Shown: piece by piece, positions 21,899 through 32,530 of the stretch
How the letters are laid out: each line of letters opens with the position of its first letter
How positions within the stretch are numbered: position 1 is the stretch's first letter
NCBI GenBank assembly: GCA_043228905.1
Contig: JBHGNT010000020.1
Location: 2,914,001-2,978,000, forward strand
Length of the DNA: 64,000 nt
Source of the DNA: Azolla caroliniana
Lineage: Eukaryota; Polypodiophyta
Direction: 5' to 3'
The notes under the pieces: generated by a model
Database searches by the model: none
Told to the model about the DNA's origin: nothing
Seen by the model: only the letters and a program-made list of their open reading frames with translations
Made by a program: the position numbers and the translations under genes

Positions 21899-21903
21899 TT
21901 AGT
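21899..21903 (+). repeat. Target-site duplication TTAGT, right
   Basis: Matches 9290-9294. Confidence 0.75.
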
Positions 21904-22091
21904 ACTGTTCTTGACACCTCTATAGTGATCCTGTTCGGAGTCAGAGAACTCCCGTGGTTTTCCTCGATTAGGGTTTCCACATTAATATCCTGTGTCGACC
22001 CATTTCGAGTGTAAGTGCATTAATCTTTATTTCTGTTTTGTTTCTTCCATTGTGATTGAGACTTGGTTTTGGCCGAGCACTATTTACTACA
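21904..22091 (+). repeat. Copia LTR (family B), 3' part of the split LTR
   Basis: Continues the LTR broken at 9294. The segment CTATAGTGATCCTGTTCGG to GGTTTTGGCCGAGCACTATT aligns with the R-U5 region of the LTR at 54914-55481 (minus). Ends ACTACA at 22091 without a recognisable primer-binding site after it. Confidence 0.75.
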
Positions 22092-22192
22092 AAGATAACG
22101 CTAACTGGATTCGGTGTAGTCGATGAAGGTGATGCTCAACATTAGGGTTTTGTGCGATCTTGGGAAGATCCAAGATACACCATCGAGGATGG
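22092..22192 (-). pseudogene. Gypsy integrase C-terminal fragment
   Basis: On the minus strand this 100-bp wedge reads HPRWCILDLPKIAQNPNVEH and HRLHRIQLALS. It aligns with the integrase C-terminal stretch YHPRWTMLEHPEHPTNPDAE of the gypsy at 30.7 kb. It lies between two plus-strand copia LTR pieces and is presumably a sliver of the DNA into which one of them inserted. Confidence 0.6.
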
Positions 22193-22433
22193 TGTTGGGA
22201 AACATGTCCCTCCGATGGGAAGAGAAGATCCAAGTTGATGAGTATCGGCCTCGGCCGAAACCAAAATCGAGGATATAGCCAACTCGGGAGACTATATTTG
22301 TAAATAGTCGAAATGTGCCGCATGTGGGCTATGTATGTAAATAGCCATAAAGTTGTATAAGTATATATACAACTAGGGAAAACTTGAATAAGCTCCTGAA
22401 CCTAGTAGCTGTAGGAGTCTGAACCAATTCATA
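22193..22433 (+). repeat. Truncated copia LTR (family B)
   Basis: Starts TGTTGGGAAACATGTCCCTC and contains the ATATTTGTAAATAG and TATAAGTATATATACAACTAGGG blocks typical of the family. Breaks off where gypsy protease sequence begins. No 3' end or primer-binding site. Confidence 0.75.
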
Positions 22434-23106
22434 TAGTCCTAGGTAATTTGGCCAGTGTCATCTCATTCAACATCATTAGTAGTCCCTAGCTCTTGGTCTT
22501 CCTTGGTTTGAGAACTACATAACCCAACTATTGATTGGAGAAAAAGAACTATTGAAAAGGTCACGGTACAATCCGAGTCTCTTGAAACTCCAACAAAGGA
22601 TTTGGGATCCCACACAATTTCATCAATCTCTATACATCAATTACATGAGGATGGAAGGAAAGAAGACATGTTTGTGTTTGCGGTTTTAACCGGTTTTAAC
22701 AACTCCTTCATCTAGCTCACAAGACTTGGGGGTCCAACTACCAAAGAAGTATATAGAATTCTCCGATGTGTTCGATAAGGTGAAGGCTAATAGACTACCA
22801 GAGCATTGAACATATGATTGCCCGATTGATTTGCCGCCAGGAAAAGAGCCTCCATGGGGGCCAATTTATAACCTTTCACCCACAGAGTTAGAGGTTCTTC
22901 GAGAATATATCAATGAGAACCTAGGAAATGGTTTTATCCAACATTCAAGATCTCCTGCTAGTGCACCCATCTTTTTCGTTAAGAAGAAAGATGGTACGCT
23001 TCGTATGGTCATGGATTATCGGGGCTTGAATAAAGTGACTATTTGAAACCGATATGCTCTACCATTGATCTCAAGCCTTTTGGAACGCCTCAGTGGAGCA
23101 AAATAT
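22434..23106 (+). pseudogene. G2 protease end and RT N-terminus
   Basis: Protease remnants (LGNLASVISFNIISS, VFLGL) are followed by the pre-RT linker and an open RT segment at 22831-23046: [48 protein letters not shown] stop follows. The segment breaks off in [19 protein letters not shown] where C2 inserted; the reading resumes at 28784. Confidence 0.85.
23102..23106 (+). repeat. Target-site duplication AATAT, left
   Basis: Identical to 28784-28788 after the C2 3' LTR. The G2 RT frame continues across. Confidence 0.88.
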
Positions 23107-23390
23107 TGTTGGCATAAAAGGGTCGACTCCTTTCACTTTGTATCCTAGTGTGAACTCGTCCAAATAGTTAGGGCTTAGTATATAAGCGATTACCTAACGT
23201 TGTAAAAAGCGATTCTTGATCATTCTTGTATAGTGTCTATGAGAGAGAGAGAACGTAATAACAAAGCTTCCATTAATTTAAGCTTAAATTGCATATATCT
23301 TGTGTCTATTCTCTTGTCTTCCTTCTATGTTGTTTGCCGAACACTACGGCATATCCTCACACATACGTTTCCATGCATATTTGCCCCTCA
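23107..23390 (+). repeat. C2 5' LTR
   Basis: TGTTGGCATAAAAG...TTGCCCCTCA, 284 bp. TATA-like TATATAAG at 23179-23186. GA-rich tract downstream. Confidence 0.92.
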
Positions 23391-23392
23391 AC

Positions 23393-23404
23393 TGGTATCA
23401 GAGC
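23393..23404 (+). promoter_or_regulatory. C2 primer-binding site
   Basis: TGGTATCAGAGC, two bases after the LTR; initiator Met-tRNA type. Confidence 0.92.
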
Positions 23405-23458
23405 GATCCGCGGCTCGACGGCAACAAACAGTAGAAAAAGCTGAAAGGAAAAAAGACC

Positions 23459-25047
23459 ATGTCTGTAAAATCTCACTTTTCAAAGAAGAACATGGCTTCA
23501 ACATCCGGAACAGGAGTTGAAATCAGAAAATTCGATGGAAAAAACTTTGCCCTATGGAAGGAAATGATGTAGGACGTGTTGATCATCAAAAGACAAGTCG
23601 AAGCCATTCAACACAATGAAAAACTTGCATCGATGGCAGCCGAAGAATGGAGATCTACAAACGAAATCGCACGCTCCACCATCTGAATGCATCTGGCCGA
23701 AAACGTCTACTTCAACATGGTAAAAGAGACGACGACGTTCTCACTGTGGGCGAAGCCACAAGTGTTAGGAAACAGGTCCCTCTAGATGGAAAGTGAGAAA
23801 CCGGATGTGGAGTACCCGGCTACGGAAGACCCGGTGAGAACCGGATGATGAGTACCCGGCTACGAAAGACCCCGTGAGAACCGGATGACGAGTACCCAGC
23901 AAGAGTCGGATGGTGAAGGCCCGGTGAGAACCTGATGACGAGTGCCCGGCTACGGAAGACCCGGTGAGAACCGGATGACGAGTGCCCGGCAAGCGCTGGA
24001 TGATGTAGGCCCGGTGAGGAGTGCTCACCGGATGAAGGGACATATTCGTAAATATGTTTCTAAGAGTCCATCGGGGCTATATTTGTAAATAGCCGAAAAG
24101 TCATTTTTAGTATAAATATGACTTAGGGCAAACTTAGTGATGTTGTTGTCATTCTTGTTGGCGCAAGATTAGAGCGCAACAGTGTACAGAGAAAGAGAGA
24201 GAGAGAGAGAAAGAGACGGAAGTTCGTATCTCTATTGTAACCGCCGCCTGTGGCGAAGACAGTGAACAAGAGGTCGTTGCCTCTATGTTCATCTATTGTA
24301 TATTGTTACATAGTGATAGTTAGCAGTCAGTGGATTGCCGTGGTTTTTCCCGTGTTTGGGTTTTCCACGTAAACTCCTGTGTACTCTTCTCTCCATTGTG
24401 TCGTGCATTCATTCCCGTTTTCTGTGTTTGATTCTAAGCTTGGTTGTGGCCGAGCGTTGTTCATCGGGAGCGTGCAGTTCCTGTCAACAAGTCATGTACG
24501 AAAAAAAGTCCTCATCTTCAAAAAAATCTTGATCAAACACCTATTCAACATGAAGATGATAGAGACCGATCCGGCTACCTCCCACATCAACACCTTCAGT
24601 CGGGTGTTGTTAGAACTCTCCTCACAAGGGATCATCTTTGAAGAAGAAGTGAAAGCCCTTGCCCTCCTATCGAGCTTGCCGGTGAGTTGGGAGGTATTAT
24701 GCATGACATACGCCAATAGTCGACCGATCCTAAATCTGGATGAGATGATTGGCCAAGTCATCGCCGAGGACATTCAGCGAAAATCGATGGGACTCACCAT
24801 CGATGAATCAGTAGAAGCCCATCACTCGATTGAGTCATTTGAACGACAGAGTCGAATGAGAGAACAAGCCGACAGAACCGATCGAAACACCAACCAATCA
24901 AAGACAAGGGGAGACCGAAAGCGGTCGAAGTCGAGAATGGGCCGATCAGGTGAATTCTGCACACATTGCAAAAAAGTTGGCCACAATATTTCTGACTGTT
25001 GGTCAATCAAGAGGAAAGAGAGCAGTCGGCGATCCGAGCGAAATTGA
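23459..25047 (+). pseudogene. C2 gag, split by a solo LTR
   Basis: Starts MSVKSHFSKKNMASTSGTGV. FDGKNFALWKEMM is followed by a TAG in place of Gln, then ETTTFSLWAKPQ up to 23762. After the solo LTR the frame goes on from 24492: MYEKKSSSSKK, HLFNMKMIE, EEEVKALALLSSLPVSW, with zinc knuckle FCTHCKKVGHNISDCW at about 24955-25002 and a stop after KRKESSRRSERN. Confidence 0.85.
23763..24486 (+). mobile_element. Solo LTR (family B) inside C2 gag
   Basis: TGTTAGGAAACAGG...GCAGTTCCTGTCA, 724 bp, flanked by ACAAG at 23758-23762 and 24487-24491. No internal region, so it arose by recombination between the LTRs of a full insertion. U3 carries about five 40-50 bp units (from 23810, 23850, 23890, 23940, 23980) with GAGTACCCGGC and GTGAGAACCGGATGA. 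The family-typical (GA)n tract and GGTTGTGGCCGAGC end are present. Confidence 0.88.
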
Positions 25048-26450
25048 GGACGACCCGACTCGAACCACTCTCTAGTCGGCAACCAAATCAACGTTGTCGA
25101 TACCTGATTAGGACAAATTCTCTCGTTAGAGGATTCAATGATCGGAGAAGTCCTATACAGTGCACAAGATGCACACACATGGTTACTGGATTCAGGTGCC
25201 ACATTCCACGTGACCCCTAATATTGAATGGTTTTCGAACTATTCAGCCAACTCCAACGGCACAGTCCGACTAGGCAACAGGTAGGAGTGTAGAATCGCAG
25301 GGACCGTAGAGGTTCCCATCCGGTTGTCAAATGGCAACACAATCACCCTGCACCGAGTTCGGCACGTACCTGATCTGAAAAGGAATCTGGTCTCCATCGG
25401 CATGTTAGTCGAAGACAGGTACCGAATGACTCTCCATGAGTCAACATGGATGATCAGCCAAGGAAACCTGAAGATAGGAGGTGGGCACAAGTACAATAAC
25501 TTGTACCAATTAATGGCGATCAATCTAGAAGGGGACGTGAACGTAGTCGAAAAGACCGACCCAAATCTATGGCATGGCAGACTTGGCCATATGTCTCAAG
25601 CCAGACTCGATCGGTTGATGGTTGTCAGCTACATTCCGAAACTCCAAGTGAAGATGGACTTCTGCGAGCACTGTTGATACGAGAATTAGACCTGAAGTCC
25701 GAACTCTCTCCACTATGAGATGGTACGACAATCCCTAGAACTCGTGCACACAGATATATGTGGGCCCATGACAGAGCGATCACAATGACACTCCTGATAT
25801 TTCATTACATTTGTAGATGATTGTACATAGAAGGTCTGGGCCTACTCGATCAGGTCCAAAGACGAAGCGCTCGAGGTCTTCACTCAGTGGACATCTGAAG
25901 TGGAGAATCGGTTAGGATACAGAGTGAAGACACTCTGATCCAACAACGGAGGAGAATATACCTCCAAAGCCTTCAAACAGTACCTGTCTGACAAAGAAAT
26001 CCGGCATCAAAAGACCGTTCCTTACACACCCATGTAGAATGGAGTGACAAAACGGATCAACCGAACGATCCAGGAGAGGGTGACGGCAATGCTCCAACAA
26101 GCTGGACTGAAGCTAGAGTTCTGCACTGAGGCATTGCAGACGACAGTATACTTAGTAAATTTATCACCGTCGAAAACAATCAAGCTTAAAGTGCCACAAG
26201 CACTATGGTCAAGCAAACAACCAACCTATGATAGGCTCCGTATATTTGGATGCAAAGCCCACGCGTTTATTCCCAGGGAGAAAAGGACCAAGTTAGCACC
26301 CTATGCGACAAAGTGCATATATCTTGGTTATGGAACCAATGGGGATTTTGGGTACAGGCTATGGAACCCTGAGAACTAGAAACTAATCCGGAGCAGTGAC
26401 GTAGTCTTCAATGAAGACTCCATCTTCTCTCAATGGAATTAGAAGAAAAT
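25048..26450 (+). pseudogene. C2 protease and integrase
   Basis: Protease core WLLDSGATFHVTP at about 25180-25220. GAG-pre-integrase: LWHGRLGHMSQARLDRL, then CEHC. Integrase: first Asp in VHTDICGPM; the second Asp position reads SNNGGEYTSK (AAC at 25942-25944 where Asp is expected); the Glu region reads NGVTKRINRTI (Lys for Glu). At least six in-frame stops, several at expected Gln or Trp codons. Confidence 0.83.
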
Positions 26451-27600
26451 AGTTAGTAGAAAAGTATCCTTCGAAGCTGACAGAGATGTCGTAGAAGGAC
26501 CGTTCCACCAAGCCGAATCAAAGATTTCACAAACAGTCGAACTAGACTAAGCAAACAACATACCCACCGACTTCGAATCGGTAGGAGGTCCACTCGTTGA
26601 ACTCGAAGACAAAGCTGATTCGACAAGAGTCGAACAAAGCAAAGTCAACAAGATGCGAGTTGGAAACAAAACCGAGTCGACAAAGTCCATAGGGGAGGAC
26701 AACATGACACCACCGAAATCCCAACTTGGGGGTGGGTCATCTAACAAGACACCTGATCAACTGGTTCAAAAAATGTTGATCGACCAATAAAGCCGATCGA
26801 AGGATCTGAACCACTCATTTCGGCACCCAGGGGATCTAGACGAGCTCGAAGGCCGATAGAGTTCTATCAACCGAGCCTCGACTATGTCAATTACACCAAT
26901 GCAGGCGCACCAAGCACATATGAAGAAGCTATGGCCGCACCAGACGCCAATACATGGCTACAAGCCATAAATGGACTTGATTCACAAGAATCAGACATGG
27001 GAGCTAGTCAAAGTACTACCTTGAAGAAAGATGCTACCTTGCAAATGGGTTTTCCGATGTAAGTATGTATCTTACTCAGAAAAACCTAAGTACAAAGCTC
27101 GTGCTCATCACAAAAGGATTCAAACAAGAATATGGATTCAACTACGACGAGATATTTTCACCAGTAGTCAAGATGACCACCCTCCAACTCCTACTAGGAG
27201 TTGTAGCAACAGAAGACCTAGAGCTCAAGCAAATCGACATCAGGACAACATTCCTACACGGAGATCTGGAAGAAGATATTTACATGTCTCAACCGGTAGG
27301 CTTCACGACAGCGGGGGAGGAAAGTCACCTTGTATGTCGATTGAGGAAAAGCCTCTATGGCTTGAAACAAGCGTTGAGGATGTGGTACCAGAAGTTCGAC
27401 TCCTACATCAAGCAGGATACCGCCGATCAGACTCTGACCCATGTATGTACATTCGGCAACTGGCTTACGAGTCTAGGATTTATCTGATCCTATATGTCGA
27501 CAACATGCTAATTGCAGGAAGAAATCAAGCTTCCGACGTCAATCTGACTATCGGACAGAGACTCTCCTTCAACAGACAAGGAGAAAGAGCTTAATGGAAA
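26451..27600 (+). pseudogene. C2 linker and reverse transcriptase
   Basis: An acidic linker (26451-26880) leads to RT: YNYDEIFSPVVKMTTLQLL, IDIRTTFLHGDLEEDIYMSQ, LVCRLRKSLYGLKQA. The catalytic box reads YVDNMLIAG: the second Asp of YVDD is Asn (27502-27504). A frameshift near 27000-27060 and another near 27480 split it. Confidence 0.83.
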
Positions 27601-28272
27601 GATGCCCTACACATCGGCCATAGGAAGTATCATGTACGCAATGGTGGCGACCCGACCCAACCTAGCCTATGTCGTAGGGGTGGTGAACCGGTACATGTCA
27701 AATCCAGGACAGAGGCATTGGGAGGCTGTCAAGCACATCTTCAGGTACCTGAGAGGGAACAAAGATACACAGTTGACTTTCAATTTGACAACCTCAACTG
27801 AAGTCGAAGGCTACACTAACTCCGACTATGCCGGAAATACGGACCATCGAAAGTCAACATCAGGCTATATTTTCACCTATGGTGGCGGTGCAATATCATG
27901 GAGGTCGAAGCTTCAAGAGTGCATGGCCCTGTCGACCACAGAGGCCAAGTACATAGCAACACCGGAGGGAACGAAGGAAGCGATATGGATGCACCGTCTA
28001 TCTGCCAACTTCTCCGCTACAAGCCGAATCGACCGACCAACACCAACCATCTATTGCGACTCATAGAGCTCAATTCACCTCATTAACAATCCCGTCTATC
28101 ACGCAAATAAGAAGCACATTGAGGTGCGGTATCATCACATTCGGGAGCTCATAACCGAGAAGAAGCTCGAAGTCCGAAAGATCGATACTGAGGTGAACAT
28201 CGTTGATTGCCTAATGAAGCCACTCCCAGATCAATGCTTCGGAGCACTAAGGACAAAGATGGGACTACGATA
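27601..28272 (+). pseudogene. C2 RNase H
   Basis: MPYTSAIGSIMYAMVATRPN, EGYTNSDYAGNTDHRKSTSG (the first catalytic Asp region reads NSDYAGN), LSTTEAKYIATPEG and KKHIEVRYHHIRE, ending ALRTKMGLR at 28270. This is the normal copia end; unlike family A there is no extension. One stop at 28065. Confidence 0.83.
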
Positions 28273-28502
28273 AGTGACCGAGCAAAAGAAAGTTGAACAA
28301 GGAGCAGAAGGTAAGAGTCGACCGAATCAATCATGATAATGAGCCATGCTAGGCTCAACACGGACCTCACCTTTGCTGACTCGGCTATATGCCGACCGAC
28401 TTGTAACATAAATTTAGATTAATGTCGTAATCTAGGTTTACGGGGGAGACAACCCCAAACACATGTACATGTAGGAAAGAGTAGTCCTTTTATGGGGGAA
28501 TT
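28273..28502 (+). other. C2 untranslated tail before the 3' LTR
   Basis: Non-coding stretch between the RNase H stop and the polypurine tract. Nothing else recognised. Confidence 0.6.
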
Positions 28503-28783
28503 TGTTGGCATAAAAGGCCGACTCCTTCCACTTTGTATCCTAGTGTGAACTCGTCCAAATAGTTACGGCTTAGTATATAAGCGATGACCTAACATTGTAA
28601 AAAGCGATGCTTGATCATTTTTGTATAGTGTCTTTGAGAGAGAGAGAGAACGTAACAACAACGCTTCCATTAAAGCTTAAATCGCATATATCTTGTGTCT
28701 ATTCTCTTGTCTTCCTTCTGTGTTGTTTGCCGAACACTACGACAAATCCTCACACATACGTTTCTGCGCATATTTGCCCCTCA
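28503..28783 (+). repeat. C2 3' LTR
   Basis: 281 bp, TGTTGGCATAAAAGG...TTGCCCCTCA, preceded by a purine tract ATGGGGGAAT. Followed by the AATAT target duplication. Confidence 0.92.
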
Positions 28784-29128
28784 AATATTTCACGAAGTTA
28801 GATCTTCGAGGTGCCTACAACCTTGTTCGAATTCGTCCTGGGGATGAATGGAAGACTGCTTTCCGCACTCGTTATGGCCATTTTGAGTATACAATGCTGC
28901 CATTTGGTCTCACGAATGCACCAACAATTTTCCAACATATGGCGAATGACATTTTTCGGGACTTCCTCGATATCTTCATCATAGTTTACCTTGATGATAT
29001 CTTGATCTACTCAAAAACTCAAGAGGAGCATGAGATACACGTTCGCCAAGAATTGTAGCGGTTGCGAGAGTATGGTCTCTATCAAAATTGGAGAAGTGTA
29101 GTTTCGCCTAGTGTCAAGTGGAATTTTT
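28784..29128 (+). pseudogene. G2 RT, central part
   Basis: [40 protein letters not shown], and catalytic [18 protein letters not shown] at about 28975-29030. Open over 121 residues from upstream LTR sequence. A TAG then interrupts, and the sequence stops at GTGGAATTTTT where the LTR scrap begins. Confidence 0.87.
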
Positions 29129-29288
29129 TGTGCGGAATAGAGCTTGGTCACAACCGAGTCTTAAACTCAATGGAAGAACAAACCAAAAATGGAGATTAAT
29201 ACACTTGCACAGTTAACAGAGAGGACATATGATGTTTACGTGGAAAACCCTAATAGGGAAAAACCACAGGAGCCCACAGACTCCAAAC
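29129..29288 (-). repeat. 160-bp copia LTR scrap replacing RT sequence
   Basis: Matches the terminal 160 bp of family-B LTRs (starts TGTGCGGAATAG like 6620, ends CAGACTCCAAAC). There is no target duplication. Compared with G1, about 247 bp of the RT thumb (equivalent to 18592-18838) is missing at this point. Confidence 0.8.
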
Positions 29289-29640
29289 GTTTACATCTGC
29301 ACCAATTTTAATGCATGTTGATCCAATGAGACGCTTTATACTTGAAGATGATGGATTTGACTTCGCACTCGGAAGTGTACTATCCCATATTAGCGATGAT
29401 GGCGAACTACACCCTGTGGCTTTTCACTCACGGAAATTTGAAGCTACAGAAATCAACTATGAGATTCACGACAAAGAGCTTCTTGCCATTGTGGATTCTT
29501 TTCAACAATCACAACATTTTTTGGAGGGTTCTTCTCAACAGATTATTGTCTACAATGATCACAAAAATCTAACATACTTCCAAAGTGTTCGAGTCTTGAA
29601 TTGTCGACAAGCTCGTTGGGCGTAGTTCTTAACTCGTTTT
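29289..29640 (+). pseudogene. G2 RNase H
   Basis: TSAPILMHVDPMRRF, LEDDGFDFALGSVLS (Glu-Asp-Asp at the catalytic site), FHSRKFEATEINYEIHDKEL, IVYNDHKNLTYF. Open for 104 residues, then a TAG at an expected Gln or Trp codon near 29623. Confidence 0.85.
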
Positions 29641-31089
29641 GATTTCGTAATTCTATATCACCCTAGGATGCAACAAGGAAAAGCAGATGCTTTATCTCGA
29701 CGTTCGTATATGGAACTTCAACCAGGAGAAGCCACATTTGAAAGTCAGAAGCAAATCCTCTTAGGTCTTGATCGTCTACGACTAATGGCATTGAATACTA
29801 TCAACACAGTGGGAGATTCTAGGCTTCTTGATTCCATTCAGGAGCATATTGTGACTGATGCATTCGCCCAAGAGATTTTGAACCATATTATCCCAGATCG
29901 TGCTTCCAGCTCCCAATATCAAAATCCTCGTCTAAACTACACCCAGTTTAGTTGGCATGATGGTTTACTTTTTCGACAAACTCTTGTGTATGTGCTGGAC
30001 GGTCTTTCTCGACTCCAAGTTGTGCAACAATTTCATGACACACCAATGGCTGGACATTTCGGCATCCACAAGAATTTTGAGTTGATTTCTCGCTAATATT
30101 GGTGACCACGACTTCGCCATTTTGTTACGGATTATGTTCGTGTTGCCGATCAAAAAAGCCTCGACATCATCCATATGGCTTATTACAACCAATGCCTATT
30201 CCTGAGAGCCCATGGAAATCTATTTCCTTAGACTTTATTACAGATCTTCCACTTTCCAAGTGTTTTGATTCTATTCTCACGATAGTAGATCGTTTTAAGA
30301 AGACGACGCATTTCCTTCCATGCACAAAGACCATTACTAGTCAAGAGACATCCAATTTACTCATGCAGGAGGTGTTTCGCCATCACGGTCTTCCAGATGA
30401 TATTATCAGTGATCGGGGTCCCCAATTCATCTCAAAATTTTGGCGGCACATGTTCAAAATCTTACATACTTCTTTTAGACTCTCTTCCGGCTACCATTCA
30501 GAGTATAATGGACAGAGTGAGCGCACCAACCAAACAGGTGAACAATATCTTCGTTGTTTTGTCAACTATCAACAAGATGATTGGGTTGATCTATTACATT
30601 TGGTGGAATTTGCTTACAACAACTCTGAACATTCTTCTATTGGATATTCCCCATTTTTTGCGAAGATTGGGTACCATCCTCGTTGGACAATGCTTGAACA
30701 TCCTGAACATCCGACAAACCCAGATGCTGAAGATTGGCTCACCCAACTCCAAGAAGTTCAGGATATACTTTTGCACCATTTATGTGATGCTCAAACCACT
30801 CACAAGAAGGTTGTTGACCGTCATCAGCGTGATTCATCGACTATGTTTCAAGTAGGCGATCGAGTATGGCTCTTACAAAGTAGCATTAAAACCACCCGAC
30901 CTTGCTACAAATTGGATTATCAACGTTTCAACCGATATGTGATCTCTGGTAAGATCAATGATGTGACATTTCGCCTTGATCTTCCTCATCATATGCATCT
31001 TCACCCGGTCTTCCGTGTTTCACTTTTGGAGCCCTAGCCACCAAGCTCTATTCTGGGTTGTCTTACACCCACCCCACCTCCAATCGAAG
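29641..31089 (+). pseudogene. G2 integrase
   Basis: Spacer and zinc-finger part 29668-30096 (HFGIHKNFELISR end), a stop and frameshift, then 30099-31037: KKPRHHPYGLLQPMP, SISLDFITDLPLS (first Asp), IISDRGPQFISKFWRH (second Asp), NGQSERTNQ (Glu), and the C-terminal LLEP. It keeps the segment that G1 deleted between the two Asp residues. C3 inserted at 31090, just before the chromodomain. Confidence 0.87.
31085..31089 (+). repeat. Target-site duplication CGAAG, left
   Basis: Pairs with CAAAG at 36790-36794 (one G-to-A difference). Confidence 0.75.
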
Positions 31090-31481
31090 TGTTGAGAGAC
31101 AAGCTCAACATTGGGTGCGTAAACGGGTGCATAACCCATTATGTAGACTGGGTGTGTAAAATCGTATGCAAAATATGGTTGTGGCGGTGTTTAAACCGAG
31201 TGGCCGTTAGAACGTTATTCCTCGTAAGGAATAGTTTTGGGAGTTAGTGTCAGTACTTGTGCCAACCCAATAGTCGAGGCTTGTATAAAAGGTGCTCACT
31301 AAGCACGATATATGTACAAAGAACATACAGAGAATTATTTTTTAATATAGTTTGGTGTTTATGCTCTCTCTATCTCTCCCTCTCTTTCTCTGTGATTTCT
31401 GTGTTTTACCAAATTGCCATACTTCTGAACCGTGTACTCTATGTTCTTACGCGTACGCTTCCGCACACGTATTCTTTTACA
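31090..31481 (+). repeat. C3 5' LTR
   Basis: TGTTGAGagacaagCTCAACA hairpin at the start. GGGTGCGTAA repeats in U3. TATAAAA at 31284-31290. Ends CTTTTACA. It lacks a piece around TAGAAGGCTCATTTATGAGC that the 3' LTR keeps. Confidence 0.92.
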
Positions 31482-31493
31482 TGGTATCAGAGC
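31482..31493 (+). promoter_or_regulatory. C3 primer-binding site
   Basis: TGGTATCAGAGC immediately after the LTR. Confidence 0.92.
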
Positions 31494-31583
31494 GCGAGGG
31501 TTGAGACTCCTATGCAACCGACAGAAAAGCTTGCGATAAAGGAAAAGTTAAGTTATTGTTTTCGGAAAGGATAAGACGGCAAT

Positions 31584-32530
31584 ATGGACAGAGGAATGGG
31601 AAGCTCGCTACCGACTCAAAAGCTCGATAGGAGGAACTACGCATCTTGGTCGTACAAGATGCACCAGTACCTACTTGGTCATGGTTACTGGAGTTATGTC
31701 GAAGGAGCTAATGATACAATGCCTGAATCGACACACAGAGATTTTTCAGCTTGGGAACAAGCGACAAGCAAAGTTCTTTCCTACTTCGCGTCCTGTGTGA
31801 GCGACCAGCTCTTGAGCTACATTCAGGATGCTAAGACGCCAAAGGACGCATGGGTGAATCTCAAGAGGATTTTCGCCGCTAGCACAACGGCCAGGAAGCT
31901 GCAGCTCAAGCAGGAGCTCAACAATGTCCGACAAAAAGATCTGTCTATGGCCGATTAAATGGCCCAAATCAAGGAAATCTGCGACTCTCTCGCCTCCGTC
32001 AACGTGAATGTCGAGGACGACAAAATGGTGCAGGTGTGTCTTGGTGGGTTAGCGTCAAAGTTCAGAGTGTTCCGAACGGTGGTCTGCACAAGGGAGATTA
32101 CACCTTCGTTCTTCGAGCTTCAGTCGATGTTGCTCATAGAGGAAAATCACGCGGGTGCATCGACGAGTACGCACACTGACAGCAAGATGTTGTACACGAA
32201 GGAAGATAGGCCCCGTGGTCGTGGCGAATGAGGCAGATCTACGCACAATGGAGGCGGCCGAAACGAGCAGAACGTGGGCATAAATCAAAATGTCGGAAGC
32301 AATTCTGAACCCTTCGAAAGCAGGGTAAGTCATAGCGGCGCCAGAAGCCGGCAAGAGAAGGCCGTGACGGAATGTTGGTATTGTGGCAAGAAAGGCCACA
32401 GGGAGAACAAGTGTTGGAAGAAGAGAGCCGATTCGGACATAGCTGGATCGAGCGGAAGAGACGCAGGAAGGCGTCAGAAATCGCACTAAGCCGAAGCCTC
32501 CGAACAAGCCGGAAATGGATCGGGCCCGAC
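31584..32530 (+). pseudogene. C3 gag
   Basis: Starts MDRGMGSSLPTQKLDRRNYA and is open to 31958, where a TAA replaces the Tyr codon of the DYxxxI motif. It resumes at once (MAQIKEICDSLASVNVNVED), has another stop near 32229, and a zinc knuckle CWYCGKKGHRENKCW at about 32374-32418. Confidence 0.87.

Larger units (their letters stand above)
23107..28783 (+). mobile_element. Ty1/copia element C2
   Basis: 5677 bp including a 724-bp solo LTR. LTRs are 284 and 281 bp, TSD AATAT. Order PBS, gag, protease, integrase, RT, RNase H, polypurine tract. Its LTRs and proteins differ from family A (C1, C3, C4) and family B. Many stops, plus Asp-to-Asn changes at catalytic sites in integrase and RT, mark it as long dead. 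Confidence 0.9.
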
